Shown: positions 22,378-32,152, counted from the stretch's first letter. The stretch: 64,000 nt of DNA from Sporosarcina sp. ACRSL (GCF_022346605.1 NZ_JAKRNT010000012.1:1-64000), one strand, 5' to 3'. A program made the numbers and translations. Notes: generated by a model from the sequence alone, not told the origin.

Positions 22378-23274
22378 ATGCGGATGACAAATAAAGAAAC
22401 AGATAATAGCCTTGACACGGCGAAGGACGAAGCTGCAAAAGCAGCCAAATTCTTATTTGACCGAGAAACTTGGATTGCATTAGGAATGACCGCTCTTAAG
22501 ATTGCCGTAATTATCATTGTTTCAATTATTGTTGTACAAGTAGGCAGGTACATTATTCGTAAGATTTTTAAAATCAAATTCAGAGGTCGTAATAGGCATG
22601 ATGAGCGACGCGAACAGACACTGCGTAGACTGCTCGAGAACGCACTCATTTATGTCGTCTATTTTTCGGCGATTCTAGCCGTCCTGCAGGAATTTAACAT
22701 TGATGTGAAAGGGCTTCTGGCAGGGGCAGGGGTGCTGGGTCTAGCCGTTGGTTTTGGCGCTCAAAGCCTTGTGAAGGATGTCATTTCCGGATTTTTTATT
22801 CTCTTTGAGGACCAGTTTTCTGTTGGGGATTACGTGGAAATCGGTACTGCTAAAGGAAGGGTAGAAGAGATTGGTTTAAGGACAACGAAGATTAAAAACT
22901 TCACGGGAGAGCTTTTCATTTTGCCGAATGGGACCATTACGCAAGTCGTCAATTATTCTTTGAAAAATTCTTTGGCCATTGTCGATGTCACAATTCCATT
23001 TGTTCTCGGTATCGAGAAAGTGGAAAAATCGATTGAGGAATTTTTGGATTCGATGAGCAAGGATAATCCCGATCTCCTCAGTAAACCGAAATTAATCGGT
23101 GCCCATGACTTCACTGAGGATGCGGTCATTGAACGCATTATCGTAGAAACAAAACCAATGCGGCATTATGACACCGCGAGATTAATTAGTATAGGAATAA
23201 AAAAGCATTTGGAAAGGGAAGGGATTGAAATCCCTTATCCTACACTTGTATCAAGATCATTTAACACTGAATGA
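22378..23274 (+). CDS. Small-conductance mechanosensitive channel (MscS family)
   Basis: A ~298-residue membrane channel that releases solutes under hypo-osmotic stress. A hydrophilic N-terminus is followed by three membrane segments. The pore helix region GLLAGAGVLGLAVGFGAQSLVKD is the MscS hallmark (Gly/Ala-packed TM3), then the beta domain (FILPNGTITQVVNYS) and the C-terminal alpha/beta domain. GGAAAGG precedes two possible ATG codons (22378, 22384). A homologue commonly lies between yyaC and ychF in Bacillales. Confidence 0.92.
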   Translation: MRMTNKETDNSLDTAKDEAAKAAKFLFDRETWIALGMTALKIAVIIIVSIIVVQVGRYIIRKIFKIKFRGRNRHDERREQTLRRLLENALIYVVYFSAILAVLQEFNIDVKGLLAGAGVLGLAVGFGAQSLVKDVISGFFILFEDQFSVGDYVEIGTAKGRVEEIGLRTTKIKNFTGELFILPNGTITQVVNYSLKNSLAIVDVTIPFVLGIEKVEKSIEEFLDSMSKDNPDLLSKPKLIGAHDFTEDAVIERIIVETKPMRHYDTARLISIGIKKHLEREGIEIPYPTLVSRSFNTE

Positions 23275-23293
23275 GTAAGGAGAGAGATAGACG

Positions 23294-23497
23294 GTGGAGA
23301 AGGAATTTCATTTGAATGATGTTGTGGAAATGAAAAAACCGCATCCATGCGGAACAAATGCATGGAAAATTATCCGAATGGGAGCGGATATCCGGATAAA
23401 ATGCGGAGGTTGCGGTCATAGCGTGATGATTCCTCGAAATGAATTTGCAAAAAAGATGAAAAAGGTGCTTGTCAAAGCAGAGACTGAGGAAAATTAG
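23294..23497 (+). CDS. yyzM: DUF951 family small protein YyzM
   Basis: A 67-residue protein of the DUF951 family, with the sequence MKKPHPCGTNAWKIIRMG then IKCGGCGH. The three cysteines suggest a small zinc-binding fold (inference). GTG start with AAGGAGAG 9 nt upstream. It lies between mscS and ychF, the usual context of the family; its function is unknown. Confidence 0.88.
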   Translation: MEKEFHLNDVVEMKKPHPCGTNAWKIIRMGADIRIKCGGCGHSVMIPRNEFAKKMKKVLVKAETEEN

Positions 23498-23578
23498 ACA
23501 GGAACGTCAACTATTCTTATAATAGAAGAGTTGCATAAATGATTATGAAATTGACCTAAATGAAAGGTTGGGAAATAA

Positions 23579-24679
23579 ATGGCGTTAACAGCTGGTATCG
23601 TCGGATTGCCGAACGTAGGAAAGTCGACACTATTCAACGCAATAACAAAAGCTGGAGCGGAGGCTGCCAACTATCCGTTCTGTACAATCGACCCGAACGT
23701 CGGAATTGTAGAAGTTCCCGATGAGCGACTTCAAAAATTGACAGAGCTCGTCGAACCGAAAAAAACTGTACCGACAGCATTTGAATTCACAGATATCGCA
23801 GGGATTGTTGAAGGGGCAAGCAAAGGGGAAGGATTAGGGAATAAATTCCTTTCTCACATCCGTGAAGTGGATGCAATTTGCCAAGTCGTCCGCTGTTTTG
23901 ACGATGAAAATATTACACACGTATCTGGAAAAGTAAATCCAATTGATGATATCGAAGTCATCAACTTGGAATTGATCCTCGCTGATATGGAAAGCGTGGA
24001 CAAGCGTCTGACACGCGTATCCAAAATGGCGAAGCAAAAAGATAAAGACGCTATGGCAGAGGAGCCAGTACTGCTAAAGCTAAAGGAAGCTTTTGAAAAT
24101 GAAAAGCCTGCCCGCTCCGTCGAATTAACGCCTGAAGAATTCCACATCATCAAAGGGATGCATTTATTGACAATCAAGCCGATGCTGTATGTTGCAAACG
24201 TTTCGGAAGATGAAATCGCAGAAGCGGATAACAACGAGTATGTCAAAATGGTCCGCGACTTTGCCGAGAAGGACAATGCCGAAGTGATTGTCGTCAGTGC
24301 AAAAGTCGAGGAAGAAATGGCTGAATTGGATGATGAAGAGAAGGCAATGTTCCTTGAAGAATTAGGCATTAAAGAATCCGGCCTCGATCAACTCATCAAA
24401 GCTTCATATCAACTATTAGGCCTTGCCACGTATTTCACGGCCGGCGTTCAGGAAGTCCGAGCATGGACATTCCGAAAAGGCATGAAAGCGCCACAATGTG
24501 CAGGCATTATCCATACAGACTTCGAACGTGGCTTCATCCGTGCGGAAACCGTGTCTTATGACGCACTAGTAGGAGCGGGCTCGATGACAGCAGCAAAAGA
24601 AGCAGGAAAAGTCCGTCTGGAAGGAAAAGAATATGTCGTCCAAGACGGGGATGTCATGCTGTTTAGATTCAACGTCTAA
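23579..24679 (+). CDS. ychF: Redox-regulated ATPase YchF
   Basis: An OBG-family P-loop protein that prefers ATP to GTP and associates with ribosomes. The 366-residue protein has Walker A GLPNVGKS (9-16), switch [22 protein letters not shown], a coiled-coil insertion, and a C-terminal TGS domain ending VMLFRFNV. Full family length, ATG start. Confidence 0.97.
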   Translation: MALTAGIVGLPNVGKSTLFNAITKAGAEAANYPFCTIDPNVGIVEVPDERLQKLTELVEPKKTVPTAFEFTDIAGIVEGASKGEGLGNKFLSHIREVDAICQVVRCFDDENITHVSGKVNPIDDIEVINLELILADMESVDKRLTRVSKMAKQKDKDAMAEEPVLLKLKEAFENEKPARSVELTPEEFHIIKGMHLLTIKPMLYVANVSEDEIAEADNNEYVKMVRDFAEKDNAEVIVVSAKVEEEMAELDDEEKAMFLEELGIKESGLDQLIKASYQLLGLATYFTAGVQEVRAWTFRKGMKAPQCAGIIHTDFERGFIRAETVSYDALVGAGSMTAAKEAGKVRLEGKEYVVQDGDVMLFRFNV

Positions 24680-24690
24680 TCAAAAAAATA

Positions 24691-24730
24691 ACAACCGGAG
24701 AAGGGATATCCTTTTCCGGTTGTTTTATTG
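24691..24730. terminator. Bidirectional terminator between ychF and the DUF3267 gene
   Basis: ACAACCGGA (24691-24699) and TCCGGTTGT (24715-24723), with additional inner pairing, carry T runs on both strands. It serves convergent genes. Confidence 0.88.
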
Positions 24731-25285
24731 TATCACCCGTCCAGGCTCAAATAAGTAGAGCTTCGGCTGCTGCGGATCATCCTTCACAAGCCAATCATCC
24801 GGAAGCTTCCGCAACTCCTTATACATCGCAAAATCACCTGCAGCACCACCTATCAGAAACGCAGCCAAAGTAAGCCAAATACCATTCCCAGTGACCAATC
24901 CAATAACAGCAGGCACAACCCCCGTCGTCCAAAAAGGAAGCAACAACGCTTTCTGAATCGCCCGGTTCGTCATCAGCCGATCGGTCGTTGCATAGGCAAT
25001 CCCTAACTTAAGATTCATCCCAACCACCATACTTCTCCAAGGCACTTTCCCAAACACCCTAAACCCAAGAAGATGAAAAAGCTCATGAAGGATTATCAAA
25101 ACTACATAACCACCAATAAAATACAGAATATTCATTATACTGAATGTGAAAGATGCTCCCTGATGAATAAGTCCTTCTACAATCAGCAATCCAATAAGCG
25201 TCCAAACCGTAATCCACAACCCACTCTTAGCCACACTCGGCAAATCAATCTCTATTATCTTATCTGGTTCAGTGAGATTCTCCAT
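24725..25285 (-). CDS. DUF3267 membrane protein, putative zinc metalloprotease
   Basis: A 186-residue membrane protein with about four hydrophobic segments. Within the second it carries HELFH (in IILHELFHLLGF), an HExxH zinc-protease motif, which is the mark of the DUF3267 family. Proteolytic activity is inferred from the motif only; the substrate is unknown. ATG start with AAGGAG upstream. It stands alone on the minus strand in an otherwise rightward region, next to dispersed repeat copy C. Confidence 0.82.
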   Translation of the reverse strand: MENLTEPDKIIEIDLPSVAKSGLWITVWTLIGLLIVEGLIHQGASFTFSIMNILYFIGGYVVLIILHELFHLLGFRVFGKVPWRSMVVGMNLKLGIAYATTDRLMTNRAIQKALLLPFWTTGVVPAVIGLVTGNGIWLTLAAFLIGGAAGDFAMYKELRKLPDDWLVKDDPQQPKLYLFEPGRVIQ

Positions 25286-25352
25286 GAAAAATCACTCCTT
25301 CTTATTAAGAATAAGTATACACGAATTATACGGCTTCACTTGCCATTTAACA

Positions 25353-25497
25353 GGCTGCAGGTGCTTGGAGTGTAAGCGCGAGACTCCTGCGGGAAAAGCG
25401 TCAGTCGAAGACCCCGCAGGCAGCGAAGAATGAGCGAACGAGGAGGCTGAGGCGACGCCCGCGGAAAGCGAGCGCTGAAACGGAAAGCAACTGCCTA
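25353..25497 (+). repeat. Dispersed structured intergenic repeat, copy C
   Basis: Third copy. It shares GACTCCTGCGGGA, GAAGACCCCGCAGG, CGAGGAGGCTGAGG and CCCGCGGAAAGCG. Here the outer stem is AGCGC/GCGCT, whereas copy A has AGGCGG/CCGCCT: the two sides have changed together. CCTGCGGG also pairs with CCCGCAGG inside. It lies upstream of the rpsF promoter. Confidence 0.75.
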
Positions 25498-25518
25498 TGT
25501 TTTATTCATATTTAATAG

Positions 25519-25547
25519 TTGATTGTCTACAGACATCATGTTAAAAT
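25519..25547 (+). promoter_or_regulatory. rpsF-ssb-rpsR promoter
   Basis: TTGATT (25519-25524), a 17-nt spacer and TAAAAT (25542-25547), about 80 nt upstream of rpsF. Confidence 0.65.
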
Positions 25548-25570
25548 ATGATGATGTGAGTAATAAAAAT

Positions 25571-25620
25571 TACTTACTCCTTGCCCGCCGTCAAAAGTGG
25601 GCCAAAGTCCATAAGGAGGT
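25571..25620 (+). promoter_or_regulatory. Probable ribosomal protein S6/S18 autoregulatory leader
   Basis: CTCCTT (25577-25582) is complementary to AAGGAG (25613-25618), which is the rpsF ribosome binding site. An inner GCCC/GGGC pair brackets a CCG-containing loop. Leaders of rpsF operons in many bacteria bind the S6:S18 complex through a CCG-bearing structure and repress translation; the arrangement here fits that, but the fold was judged by eye. Confidence 0.55.
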
Positions 25621-25628
25621 GACTAAAG

Positions 25629-25916
25629 ATGAGAAAGTACGAAATCATGTACATCATCCGTCCAACAGTAGAAGATGAAGCGAAAAAAGCATTGATCACT
25701 CGTTTCGATGACATCCTAACTTCAAACGGAGCGGAAATCATCGAGTCGAAAGAGTGGGGCAAGCGTCGTCTTGCTTACGAAATCGACGATCTGCGTGAAG
25801 GCTACTACCAATTGGTAACAGTTAACGCAGGTACTGAAGCAATCGATGAATTCAATCGTCTTGCGAACATCAATGAAGATATCATTCGTCATATGGCTGT
25901 TCGTCTAGACAACTAA
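25629..25916 (+). CDS. rpsF: 30S ribosomal protein S6
   Basis: A 95-residue protein matching S6 throughout ([34 protein letters not shown]). S6 pairs with S18 on the 30S platform. ATG start with AAGGAGGTG upstream. First gene of the rpsF-ssb-rpsR operon. Confidence 0.98.
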   Translation: MRKYEIMYIIRPTVEDEAKKALITRFDDILTSNGAEIIESKEWGKRRLAYEIDDLREGYYQLVTVNAGTEAIDEFNRLANINEDIIRHMAVRLDN

Positions 25917-25961
25917 TCATAGAACGAAATGCAGTAAAATGATGAGGGAGGTTGCATTCTG

Positions 25962-26471
25962 ATGATTAACCGTGTCGTTTTAGTTGGCCGACTGACAAAA
26001 GATCCTGAACTCAAATACACACAAAGCGGAATCGCGGTAACGCGCTTTACGCTAGCGGTGAATCGGACATTCGCAAGCCAATCAGGTGAGCGTGAAGCTG
26101 ATTTCATCAACTGTGTAACTTGGAGGAAGCAGGCGGAAAACACTGCGAACTTTTTACGCAAAGGAAGTCTTGCCGGAATCGAAGGCCGTATCCAAACGAG
26201 CAGCTTCGATGGACAAGACGGCAAACGTGTCTTCATGACAGAAGTCGTAGCAGACAGTGTGCAATTCCTTGAGCCACGCAGTGCAAATGCTGAGAGATCT
26301 GGAGCTGCTTATGGTGGAGCACCACAGAACGAACAACCTTATTATCAGAATCAGCAGCCGAACCAGCAATACCAACAACCAGCACAACAAAACTATACAC
26401 GTACTGACAATGACCCATTCTCAATGGGCAGCGGTCCGATAGAAGTATCGGATGACGACCTGCCATTCTGA
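25962..26471 (+). CDS. ssb: Single-stranded DNA-binding protein
   Basis: A tetrameric OB-fold protein coating single-stranded DNA at forks. The 169 residues comprise the OB domain (about 1-105, starting [17 protein letters not shown]), a Gln/Asn/Pro/Tyr-rich flexible linker, and the acidic C-terminal tip DDDLPF that recruits partner proteins. ATG start with GGGAGG upstream. It lies between rpsF and rpsR. Confidence 0.98.
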   Translation: MINRVVLVGRLTKDPELKYTQSGIAVTRFTLAVNRTFASQSGEREADFINCVTWRKQAENTANFLRKGSLAGIEGRIQTSSFDGQDGKRVFMTEVVADSVQFLEPRSANAERSGAAYGGAPQNEQPYYQNQQPNQQYQQPAQQNYTRTDNDPFSMGSGPIEVSDDDLPF

Positions 26472-26515
26472 TCGGGAACATTCGGTAACGTCATTAAGTA
26501 AGGAGGGAAAGCGAT

Positions 26516-26752
26516 ATGGCACCACGCCGTGGAGGTCGCAGACGTCGTAAAGTCTGCTATTTTACATCGAACAACATTACGCATATCGATTATAAAGATA
26601 CAGATCTACTGAAGAAATTCGTTTCTGAACGTGGAAAAATCTTGCCTCGCCGTGTAACTGGTACAAGCGCGAAATATCAGCGTAAATTGACGACTGCTAT
26701 TAAACGTTCACGTATCATGGCACTTCTTCCGTTCGTTTCGGAAGAAAGATAA
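26516..26752 (+). CDS. rpsR: 30S ribosomal protein S18
   Basis: A 78-residue basic protein with the S18 core ([22 protein letters not shown], then [14 protein letters not shown]). It binds beside S6 on the 30S subunit. ATG start with AGGAGGG upstream. Last gene of the operon, closed by a strong terminator. Confidence 0.98.
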   Translation: MAPRRGGRRRRKVCYFTSNNITHIDYKDTDLLKKFVSERGKILPRRVTGTSAKYQRKLTTAIKRSRIMALLPFVSEER

Positions 26753-26763
26753 TTATACTTTTT

Positions 26764-26812
26764 AAACCGCCTTGTGATACCGGCATCCCCGGTCAGCAGG
26801 CGGTTTTTTAAA
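26764..26812 (+). terminator. Terminator after rpsR
   Basis: AAACCGCCT (26764-26772) pairs with AGGCGGTTT (26798-26806), with an inner ACCGGC/CCCCGGT hairpin and six T at the end. Confidence 0.9.
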
Positions 26813-26820
26813 TGAATTTT

Positions 26821-26960
26821 TTTATGCGTGAATCAAACGATTTATGCGTACTTGGAAGTGTTTATGCGTGTTTCCGAAGATTTATGAGCGTTTCCTGGGA
26901 AATATGCGTGATTGTAGAGGTTTATGCGTTTTTAGACTGATTTATGCGCACTTATTACAA
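26821..26960 (+). repeat. Tandem array of 20-bp degenerate repeats, array 2
   Basis: Seven abutting units of exactly 20 bp begin at 26821 and repeat every 20 bp to 26960. The left half is conserved (TTTATGCGTG, with small changes) and the right half is variable. Reverse-complemented, the head becomes CACGCATAAA, close to the GCGCATAA heads of array 1, so the two arrays are related and inverted. The array starts directly after the rpsR terminator and fills the left half of the 385-nt gap before yybS. Confidence 0.85.
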
Positions 26961-27037
26961 AGGAAATCGTCGGAGATAAACCGCGAAAAGCACATTCATA
27001 TACAAAATAATCCAAAGTCGGGTATTCATTCTGTCTT

Positions 27038-27067
27038 TTGGTTAATCAGCGGTAATCATGATACAAT
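27038..27067 (+). promoter_or_regulatory. Candidate yybS-gdpP-rplI-dnaC promoter
   Basis: TTGGTT (27038-27043), an 18-nt spacer and TACAAT (27062-27067) preceded by TGA (extended -10 form), about 70 nt upstream of yybS. Confidence 0.55.
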
Positions 27068-27137
27068 TGTAAGTACTCATTTCAATGAGGAGATAGACAA
27101 TAAAGAAAAAGAGTCCATTGACTGGACGGAGGAATTG

Positions 27138-28079
27138 ATGATGCAGGACCAATCTAAAAAAATAACATATGGTGCGATGATGCTCGCGCTGTTCACAATA
27201 TTTCTAGCGGGAGCTATGTACATTCCATTCCTTGGCAGCATCATTATGATCTTCATCCCATTGCCGATCATCCTTTATCGACTCCGTTATAACCGGAGCT
27301 CTACGATTTTCGTTATGATCGTCGGCAGTATTTTGTCTGTCATCATCGGTGGTATTTTGTTGGTGCCATTCGCCCTGATGTTCGGAATATTAGCCTTCCT
27401 TATTGCCGAATCGTTGTTGCTTGGTAAGTCAAAGCTGTACACGTTCATGGCATCGGGACTTTTTTTCATCGTTACGAGTGTATTGGTATATGTAGTAGCT
27501 GCACTTGTTTTCGAAATCAATGTAATCGATAGTCTGATGGCGATGATGAAGGAATCCGAGACGCAATTCAAGAATTCACTACAAAGCTTTGGTGCATTGC
27601 CGGAAGGCTACGAAAAGATAGTGGAAGAAGCGTTCACAATGTATCGATCTGCAATTCCAGCAATCTTCATCCTGTCAGTATATCTATTCACTTTCATCAT
27701 GGTAATCCCTAATTTCGAGGTGCTTCGCAGGCTTGGCCATCAAGTACCAAAATTCCCGCCGTTCAGGGACATGAAATTGCCTGTCATCACTATTTTCATC
27801 TACGGGCTAATCATTCTGCTTCCTTGGATGATGGAATTAAAACCGGAGTCTTCAGCTTATTTACTATATATCAATGCGACAATCATTTTACGGGTCCTTT
27901 TATTATTACAAGGTCTGTCATTAGTCCACTATTTCATGTATAAGATGAAAATGCCGGGCGTTGTCACGATGTTCGCAACGATTTTCGCATTGCTGTTCAG
28001 TCCAATAACCACACTTCTTGGCATACTTGATATAGGCGTGAATATCCGTGCTTGGATCGGAAAAGACAACTCGAAGTAA
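27138..28079 (+). CDS. yybS: DUF2232 membrane protein YybS
   Basis: A ~313-residue integral membrane protein of the DUF2232 family, with about eight hydrophobic segments, starting KKITYGAMMLALFTIF. Function unknown; the fold resembles small-solute (ECF S-component-like) transporters by family annotation. The start is ATG 27138 or 27141, both after GGAGG (27128-27132). The upstream extension of the open frame runs through the 20-bp repeat array and is not coding. It is followed by gdpP with a 12-nt gap, the normal Bacillales order. Confidence 0.88.
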   Translation: MMQDQSKKITYGAMMLALFTIFLAGAMYIPFLGSIIMIFIPLPIILYRLRYNRSSTIFVMIVGSILSVIIGGILLVPFALMFGILAFLIAESLLLGKSKLYTFMASGLFFIVTSVLVYVVAALVFEINVIDSLMAMMKESETQFKNSLQSFGALPEGYEKIVEEAFTMYRSAIPAIFILSVYLFTFIMVIPNFEVLRRLGHQVPKFPPFRDMKLPVITIFIYGLIILLPWMMELKPESSAYLLYINATIILRVLLLLQGLSLVHYFMYKMKMPGVVTMFATIFALLFSPITTLLGILDIGVNIRAWIGKDNSK

Positions 28080-28091
28080 GGGGATGAGACG

Positions 28092-30059
28092 ATGAAGTCG
28101 TTTTTTAGAAAAAGAGCTATTCGATATCCACTGACTGTCATATCTCTCCTTGGATTGATAGCGGCCGTCCTTTTATTCCTTTCGAATTTCTGGCAAGGCC
28201 TTTTATTTACCATACCTTTCACGATAGCTGCAGGCATCGCCTGGAGGCTTGAGGAACAGACGTATATTGAAACGGAAAAGCATATTGAATCCCTTTCCCA
28301 TAGGATGAAAAAAGTTGGGGAAGAAGCGTTGCTTGAGCTGCCGATCGCTATTATCCTTTTCAATGAAAAACAGATCATCGAATGGGCGAATCCATATGCC
28401 GTCAATATCTTCGATAAAGATACGTTGATCGGGGAGGAGCTATTCGGGCTGTCTGAGTCATTCCAAGCCATTCTTAAAAATGATGAACAGAAGACAACCA
28501 TGAAAGTCGGAGAATCCACTTACCAAGTTATTTACAGGGCCGAGGAAAAACTGCTCTACCTTTTCGATATTACCGAACAAGTGGAAATTGAATCCCTTTA
28601 TTATCAAGACCGTACCGTACTCGGCATCATGCTTGTCGATAATTATGACGAGCTTGCTCAAACGATGGACGACCAGACGAGAAGCAGTCTTAACTCGCTT
28701 GTCACTTCACTTGTGAATCGGTGGGCATCGGAAAATGGAATTTTTGTAAAGAGGATTGCATCCGATCGTTTTCTGGCCGTTTTCAATGAAGCAATTCTAT
28801 CCAAATTGGAAGCGTCCAAATTTACAATTTTAGATGATATACGGGAAAACACGGCTAAGCAAAATGCAGGCTTGACGCTTAGCATCGGGGTCGGAACCGG
28901 ATCTGCATCGCTTACCGAGCTTGGAGAGCTTGCACAATCCAGTCTGGATCTCGTACTGGGGCGCGGAGGAGACCAGGTCGCCATCAAGTATATGGATGGC
29001 AAACTTAAGTTTTTTGGCGGCAAGACAAATCCGGTGGAAAAAAGGACTCGTGTACGCGCAAGAGTCATTTCACACGCTTTACGCGATTTGATTCAAGGCA
29101 GTGATAAAGTAGTGATCATGGGTCATAAAATGCCGGATATGGATGCCATCGGGGCCTCCATTGGAGTTAGAAAGATGGCTAGGATGAACAATGTGGAAGG
29201 CCATATCGTCCTCAACTTTGACGAGTTGGATGGAAGCGTCAACCGCCTGATGGATGAAATTAAAAAGGATGAGGAGTTATTCTCTCAATTCGTTGATCCG
29301 GAAACCGCATTGTCCATGTTGACCGACAAATCTCTTCTTGTCATTGTCGATACGCATAAGCCGAGCATGGTCATTGATGAGAGACTGATCGACAAGGCCG
29401 AAAAGGTCGTTGTCATCGACCATCATCGACGGAGTGAGGAATTCATCAATAATACGATGCTTGTCTATATGGAACCGTACGCATCATCGACAGCCGAGCT
29501 CGTGACGGAGCTTATCGAGTATCAGCCGAAGAATGAAAAACTGACGATGCTCGAATCGACCGCTTTGCTCGCCGGGATAGTCGTTGATACGAAAAGCTTT
29601 ACGTTACGGACGGGATCGAGAACATTCGAGGCGGCGTCCTATTTACGAACGAATGGCGCCGATACGGTACTTGTCCAACGATTATTGAAGGAAGATATTG
29701 ACACATACATTCAAAGAGCCAAATTGATTGAAACCGTCGAGCTCACACCATCCGGTATTGCAATAGCAAAAGGGCAGGAAGGCGTTGTCTATAGTCCGGT
29801 GCTCATCGCGCAAACTGCGGATATTCTTCTGACGATGAAAGGAATCATTGCCTCCTTTGTCATCGCTTCCCGAGCAGATGGTAAAATCGGTATTAGTGCT
29901 AGGTCTCTAGGAGAGCTAAACGTGCAGCTTATTATGGAAGAACTCGGCGGAGGTGGGCATTTGACGAATGCTGCCTGCCAGCTTGAAGTGGAAACGATAG
30001 AAGAAGCGGATCACTTATTGAAATCCGCCATAGAAGATAAATCGGAAAGGGGAACATGA
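28092..30059 (+). CDS. gdpP: Cyclic-di-AMP phosphodiesterase GdpP
   Basis: A membrane-bound enzyme that hydrolyses c-di-AMP to pApA and so controls potassium and cell-wall homeostasis. The 655-residue protein has two N-terminal membrane helices, a PAS domain (about 85-145), a degenerate GGDEF domain (about 175-305, lacking the GG[D/E]EF signature), then the DHH domain (His345, Asp349, Asp351; DHH at 443-445) and DHHA1 (GGGGH at 619-623). ATG start. It overlaps rplI upstream codons slightly, indicating one operon. Confidence 0.96.
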   Translation: MKSFFRKRAIRYPLTVISLLGLIAAVLLFLSNFWQGLLFTIPFTIAAGIAWRLEEQTYIETEKHIESLSHRMKKVGEEALLELPIAIILFNEKQIIEWANPYAVNIFDKDTLIGEELFGLSESFQAILKNDEQKTTMKVGESTYQVIYRAEEKLLYLFDITEQVEIESLYYQDRTVLGIMLVDNYDELAQTMDDQTRSSLNSLVTSLVNRWASENGIFVKRIASDRFLAVFNEAILSKLEASKFTILDDIRENTAKQNAGLTLSIGVGTGSASLTELGELAQSSLDLVLGRGGDQVAIKYMDGKLKFFGGKTNPVEKRTRVRARVISHALRDLIQGSDKVVIMGHKMPDMDAIGASIGVRKMARMNNVEGHIVLNFDELDGSVNRLMDEIKKDEELFSQFVDPETALSMLTDKSLLVIVDTHKPSMVIDERLIDKAEKVVVIDHHRRSEEFINNTMLVYMEPYASSTAELVTELIEYQPKNEKLTMLESTALLAGIVVDTKSFTLRTGSRTFEAASYLRTNGADTVLVQRLLKEDIDTYIQRAKLIETVELTPSGIAIAKGQEGVVYSPVLIAQTADILLTMKGIIASFVIASRADGKIGISARSLGELNVQLIMEELGGGGHLTNAACQLEVETIEEADHLLKSAIEDKSERGT

Positions 30060-30061
30060 CG

Positions 30062-30508
30062 ATGAAAGTTATTTTCTTGAAAGATGTTAAAGGCAAAGGG
30101 AAAAAAGGCGAAGTGAAAGACGTATCAGTCGGCTACGCTCAAAACTACTTGCTCAAAAACAAATTGGCTATTGAAGCAACACCAGCAAACTTAAGCCAAC
30201 TGGAAGGTCAAAAGAAGCGTGCGGAAAAAGATGCAGCCGCTGAATTGGCTGAAGCAAAAAAACTGAAGGCACTTATCGATGAAAAGACTGTGGAAATGAA
30301 AGCGAAATCCGGAGAAGGCGGAAGACTTTTCGGATCGATCACGACAAAGCAGATCGCGGATGCGCTTGAGAAAAATCATAAAATAAAAGTGGATCGCCGT
30401 AAGATGGAACTGCCTGATGCAATACGGGCTCTTGGCTTTACAAATGTGCCAATCAAACTGCACCCGGAAGTTACAGCTACGCTCAAAGTCCATGTAACCG
30501 AAGAATGA
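30062..30508 (+). CDS. rplI: 50S ribosomal protein L9
   Basis: A 148-residue L9 with the N-terminal RNA-binding domain ([19 protein letters not shown]), a long connecting helix, and the C-terminal domain ([17 protein letters not shown], ending [13 protein letters not shown]). ATG 30062 is chosen from the family N-terminus; an ATG two codons earlier overlaps the gdpP stop. Confidence 0.97.
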   Translation: MKVIFLKDVKGKGKKGEVKDVSVGYAQNYLLKNKLAIEATPANLSQLEGQKKRAEKDAAAELAEAKKLKALIDEKTVEMKAKSGEGGRLFGSITTKQIADALEKNHKIKVDRRKMELPDAIRALGFTNVPIKLHPEVTATLKVHVTEE

Positions 30509-30520
30509 TGGGGAGCGATA

Positions 30521-31879
30521 ATGATGGATCAGATGTATGATCGCGTCCCTCCGCATAATAACGAAGCCGAACAATCAGTTATTGGAGCGATTTTCTTACA
30601 GCCTGAAGCATTAATCACCGCTTCAGAAATTCTTCGTCCCGACGACTTTTACAGAACAGCTCATGAAAAAATATTCGACACGATGCAGATCCTGAGCGAT
30701 AGGGGACAACCGATTGACGTCGTTACGGTAACAGAAGAGCTTTCCGCGAAGAAGGAATTAGAAGACGTCGGTGGGATTTCATATTTGACCGAAGTTGCAA
30801 ATGCCGTACCGACAGCAGCGAATATCGAGTATTATGCCAAGATTGTCGAAGAGAAGTCGCTTCTGAGACGACTCATTCGTGTAGCAACCAATATTGTCGA
30901 AGAAGGTTTTACAAAAGAGGATGAAGTCGAAGCAGTCCTTTCTGAAGCTGAAAAAAGGATCATGGAAGTTTCCAGTCGGAAAAATGCCGGCGATTTCAAG
31001 CACATTAAAGATGTACTTGTTGAAACATATGATAATATCGAGATTCTCCATACGAGAAAAGGAGAAGTGACAGGCATTCCAACTGGATTCCGTGACCTCG
31101 ACAAAATTACGGCCGGATTTCAACGGAATGACCTCATAATCGTTGCTGCCCGTCCTTCCGTTGGTAAAACGGCGTTCGCCCTGAACGTGGCACAAAACGT
31201 TGCCACGAAGGCGGGAGAAAACGTCGCGATTTTCAGTTTGGAGATGGGTGCGGAACAACTCGTCATGCGTATGCTTTGCGCGGAAGGGAATATTGATGCG
31301 CAAGTCATGCGAACAGGGAATTTGGAAGCGGAAGATTGGCGGAAACTGACGATGGCGATGGGTAGCCTATCAAATGCCGGTATCTTCATTGACGACTCTC
31401 CCGGCATCCGAATTAACGAAATCCGTTCCAAATGCCGCCGTCTCCAACAGGAGCATGGTCTGGGCATGATCATGATTGATTATTTGCAGCTCATTATGGG
31501 AAGCGGACGTTCTGGTGAGAACCGCCAACAGGAAGTATCCGAAATCTCCCGTTCTCTAAAGGCGCTGGCGCGTGAATTGAAAATTCCAGTCATCGCCCTC
31601 TCCCAGCTTTCCCGTGGTGTGGAACAACGTCAGGACAAGCGCCCGATGATGTCCGACCTAAGGGAATCTGGAAGTATTGAGCAAGATGCGGATATCGTAT
31701 CTTTCCTTTATCGGGAAGATTACTATGATAAAGAAACAGAGAATCAGAATATGATTGAGATTATCATAGCGAAGCAGCGGAACGGCCCGACCGGCACCGT
31801 CACACTTGCCTTCGCGAAGGAATACAACAAGTTCTTAAACATCGACTGGAGCCAACACCAAGTGCCAGTTCATCAATAA
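30521..31879 (+). CDS. dnaC: Replicative DNA helicase DnaC (DnaB-type)
   Basis: The hexameric 5'-3' fork helicase (called DnaC in B. subtilis, DnaB in E. coli). The 452-residue protein has the N-terminal primase-interaction domain (PHNNEAEQSVIGAIF) and the RecA-like domain with Walker A ARPSVGKT (210-217), the MIDYLQLI Walker B and RESGSIEQDAD. ATG start after GGGGAG. Last gene of the yybS operon. In B. subtilis purA follows; here a terminator and a murein hydrolase gene follow instead. Confidence 0.97.
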   Translation: MMDQMYDRVPPHNNEAEQSVIGAIFLQPEALITASEILRPDDFYRTAHEKIFDTMQILSDRGQPIDVVTVTEELSAKKELEDVGGISYLTEVANAVPTAANIEYYAKIVEEKSLLRRLIRVATNIVEEGFTKEDEVEAVLSEAEKRIMEVSSRKNAGDFKHIKDVLVETYDNIEILHTRKGEVTGIPTGFRDLDKITAGFQRNDLIIVAARPSVGKTAFALNVAQNVATKAGENVAIFSLEMGAEQLVMRMLCAEGNIDAQVMRTGNLEAEDWRKLTMAMGSLSNAGIFIDDSPGIRINEIRSKCRRLQQEHGLGMIMIDYLQLIMGSGRSGENRQQEVSEISRSLKALARELKIPVIALSQLSRGVEQRQDKRPMMSDLRESGSIEQDADIVSFLYREDYYDKETENQNMIEIIIAKQRNGPTGTVTLAFAKEYNKFLNIDWSQHQVPVHQ

Positions 31880-31888
31880 TAGATATAG

Positions 31889-31932
31889 AAAAGCCTTGAT
31901 TCACCTGACAAACAGGTTAATCAAGGCTTTTT
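31889..31932 (+). terminator. Terminator after dnaC
   Basis: AAAGCCTTGA (31890-31899) pairs with TCAAGGCTTT (31921-31930), with an inner ACCTG/CAGGT stem and T run. Confidence 0.9.
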
Positions 31933-31963
31933 GTATACTATGAGACTATTCTCATAGTATACA
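31932..31963. repeat. Perfect 14-bp inverted repeat after the dnaC terminator
   Basis: TGTATACTATGAGA (31932-31945) and its exact complement (31950-31963) enclose 4 nt. It abuts the dnaC terminator and has no T run, so it is either a second hairpin or a protein-binding palindrome. The rest of the 273-nt gap up to 32152 shows no gene. Confidence 0.75.
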
Positions 31964-32152
31964 ATTTAATCATTTCAACCTAACAAATGGAAGATAATAA
32001 GGAATATTTGGTTGTAATACTACAAGTTCATTACAAATGGAGGGAATGCCACAAGCAAGCTAGAGGATATGATAAATTGGTAAAGTGTAAAAAACTTTCA
32101 GTATGATCGGCGTCTAGTAGCAGCTGTCAGTCGGAAGGAGTATTCAATAACG

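Noticed and set aside
26821..26960. CRISPR array
   Set aside because: Units abut with a 20-bp period and no spacers of separate length, the conserved part is only ~10 bp, and no cas genes are present.
26844..27137. Long N-terminal extension of YybS
   Set aside because: The extension is the translation of the 20-bp repeat array. A clear ribosome binding site and the family start lie at 27128-27141.
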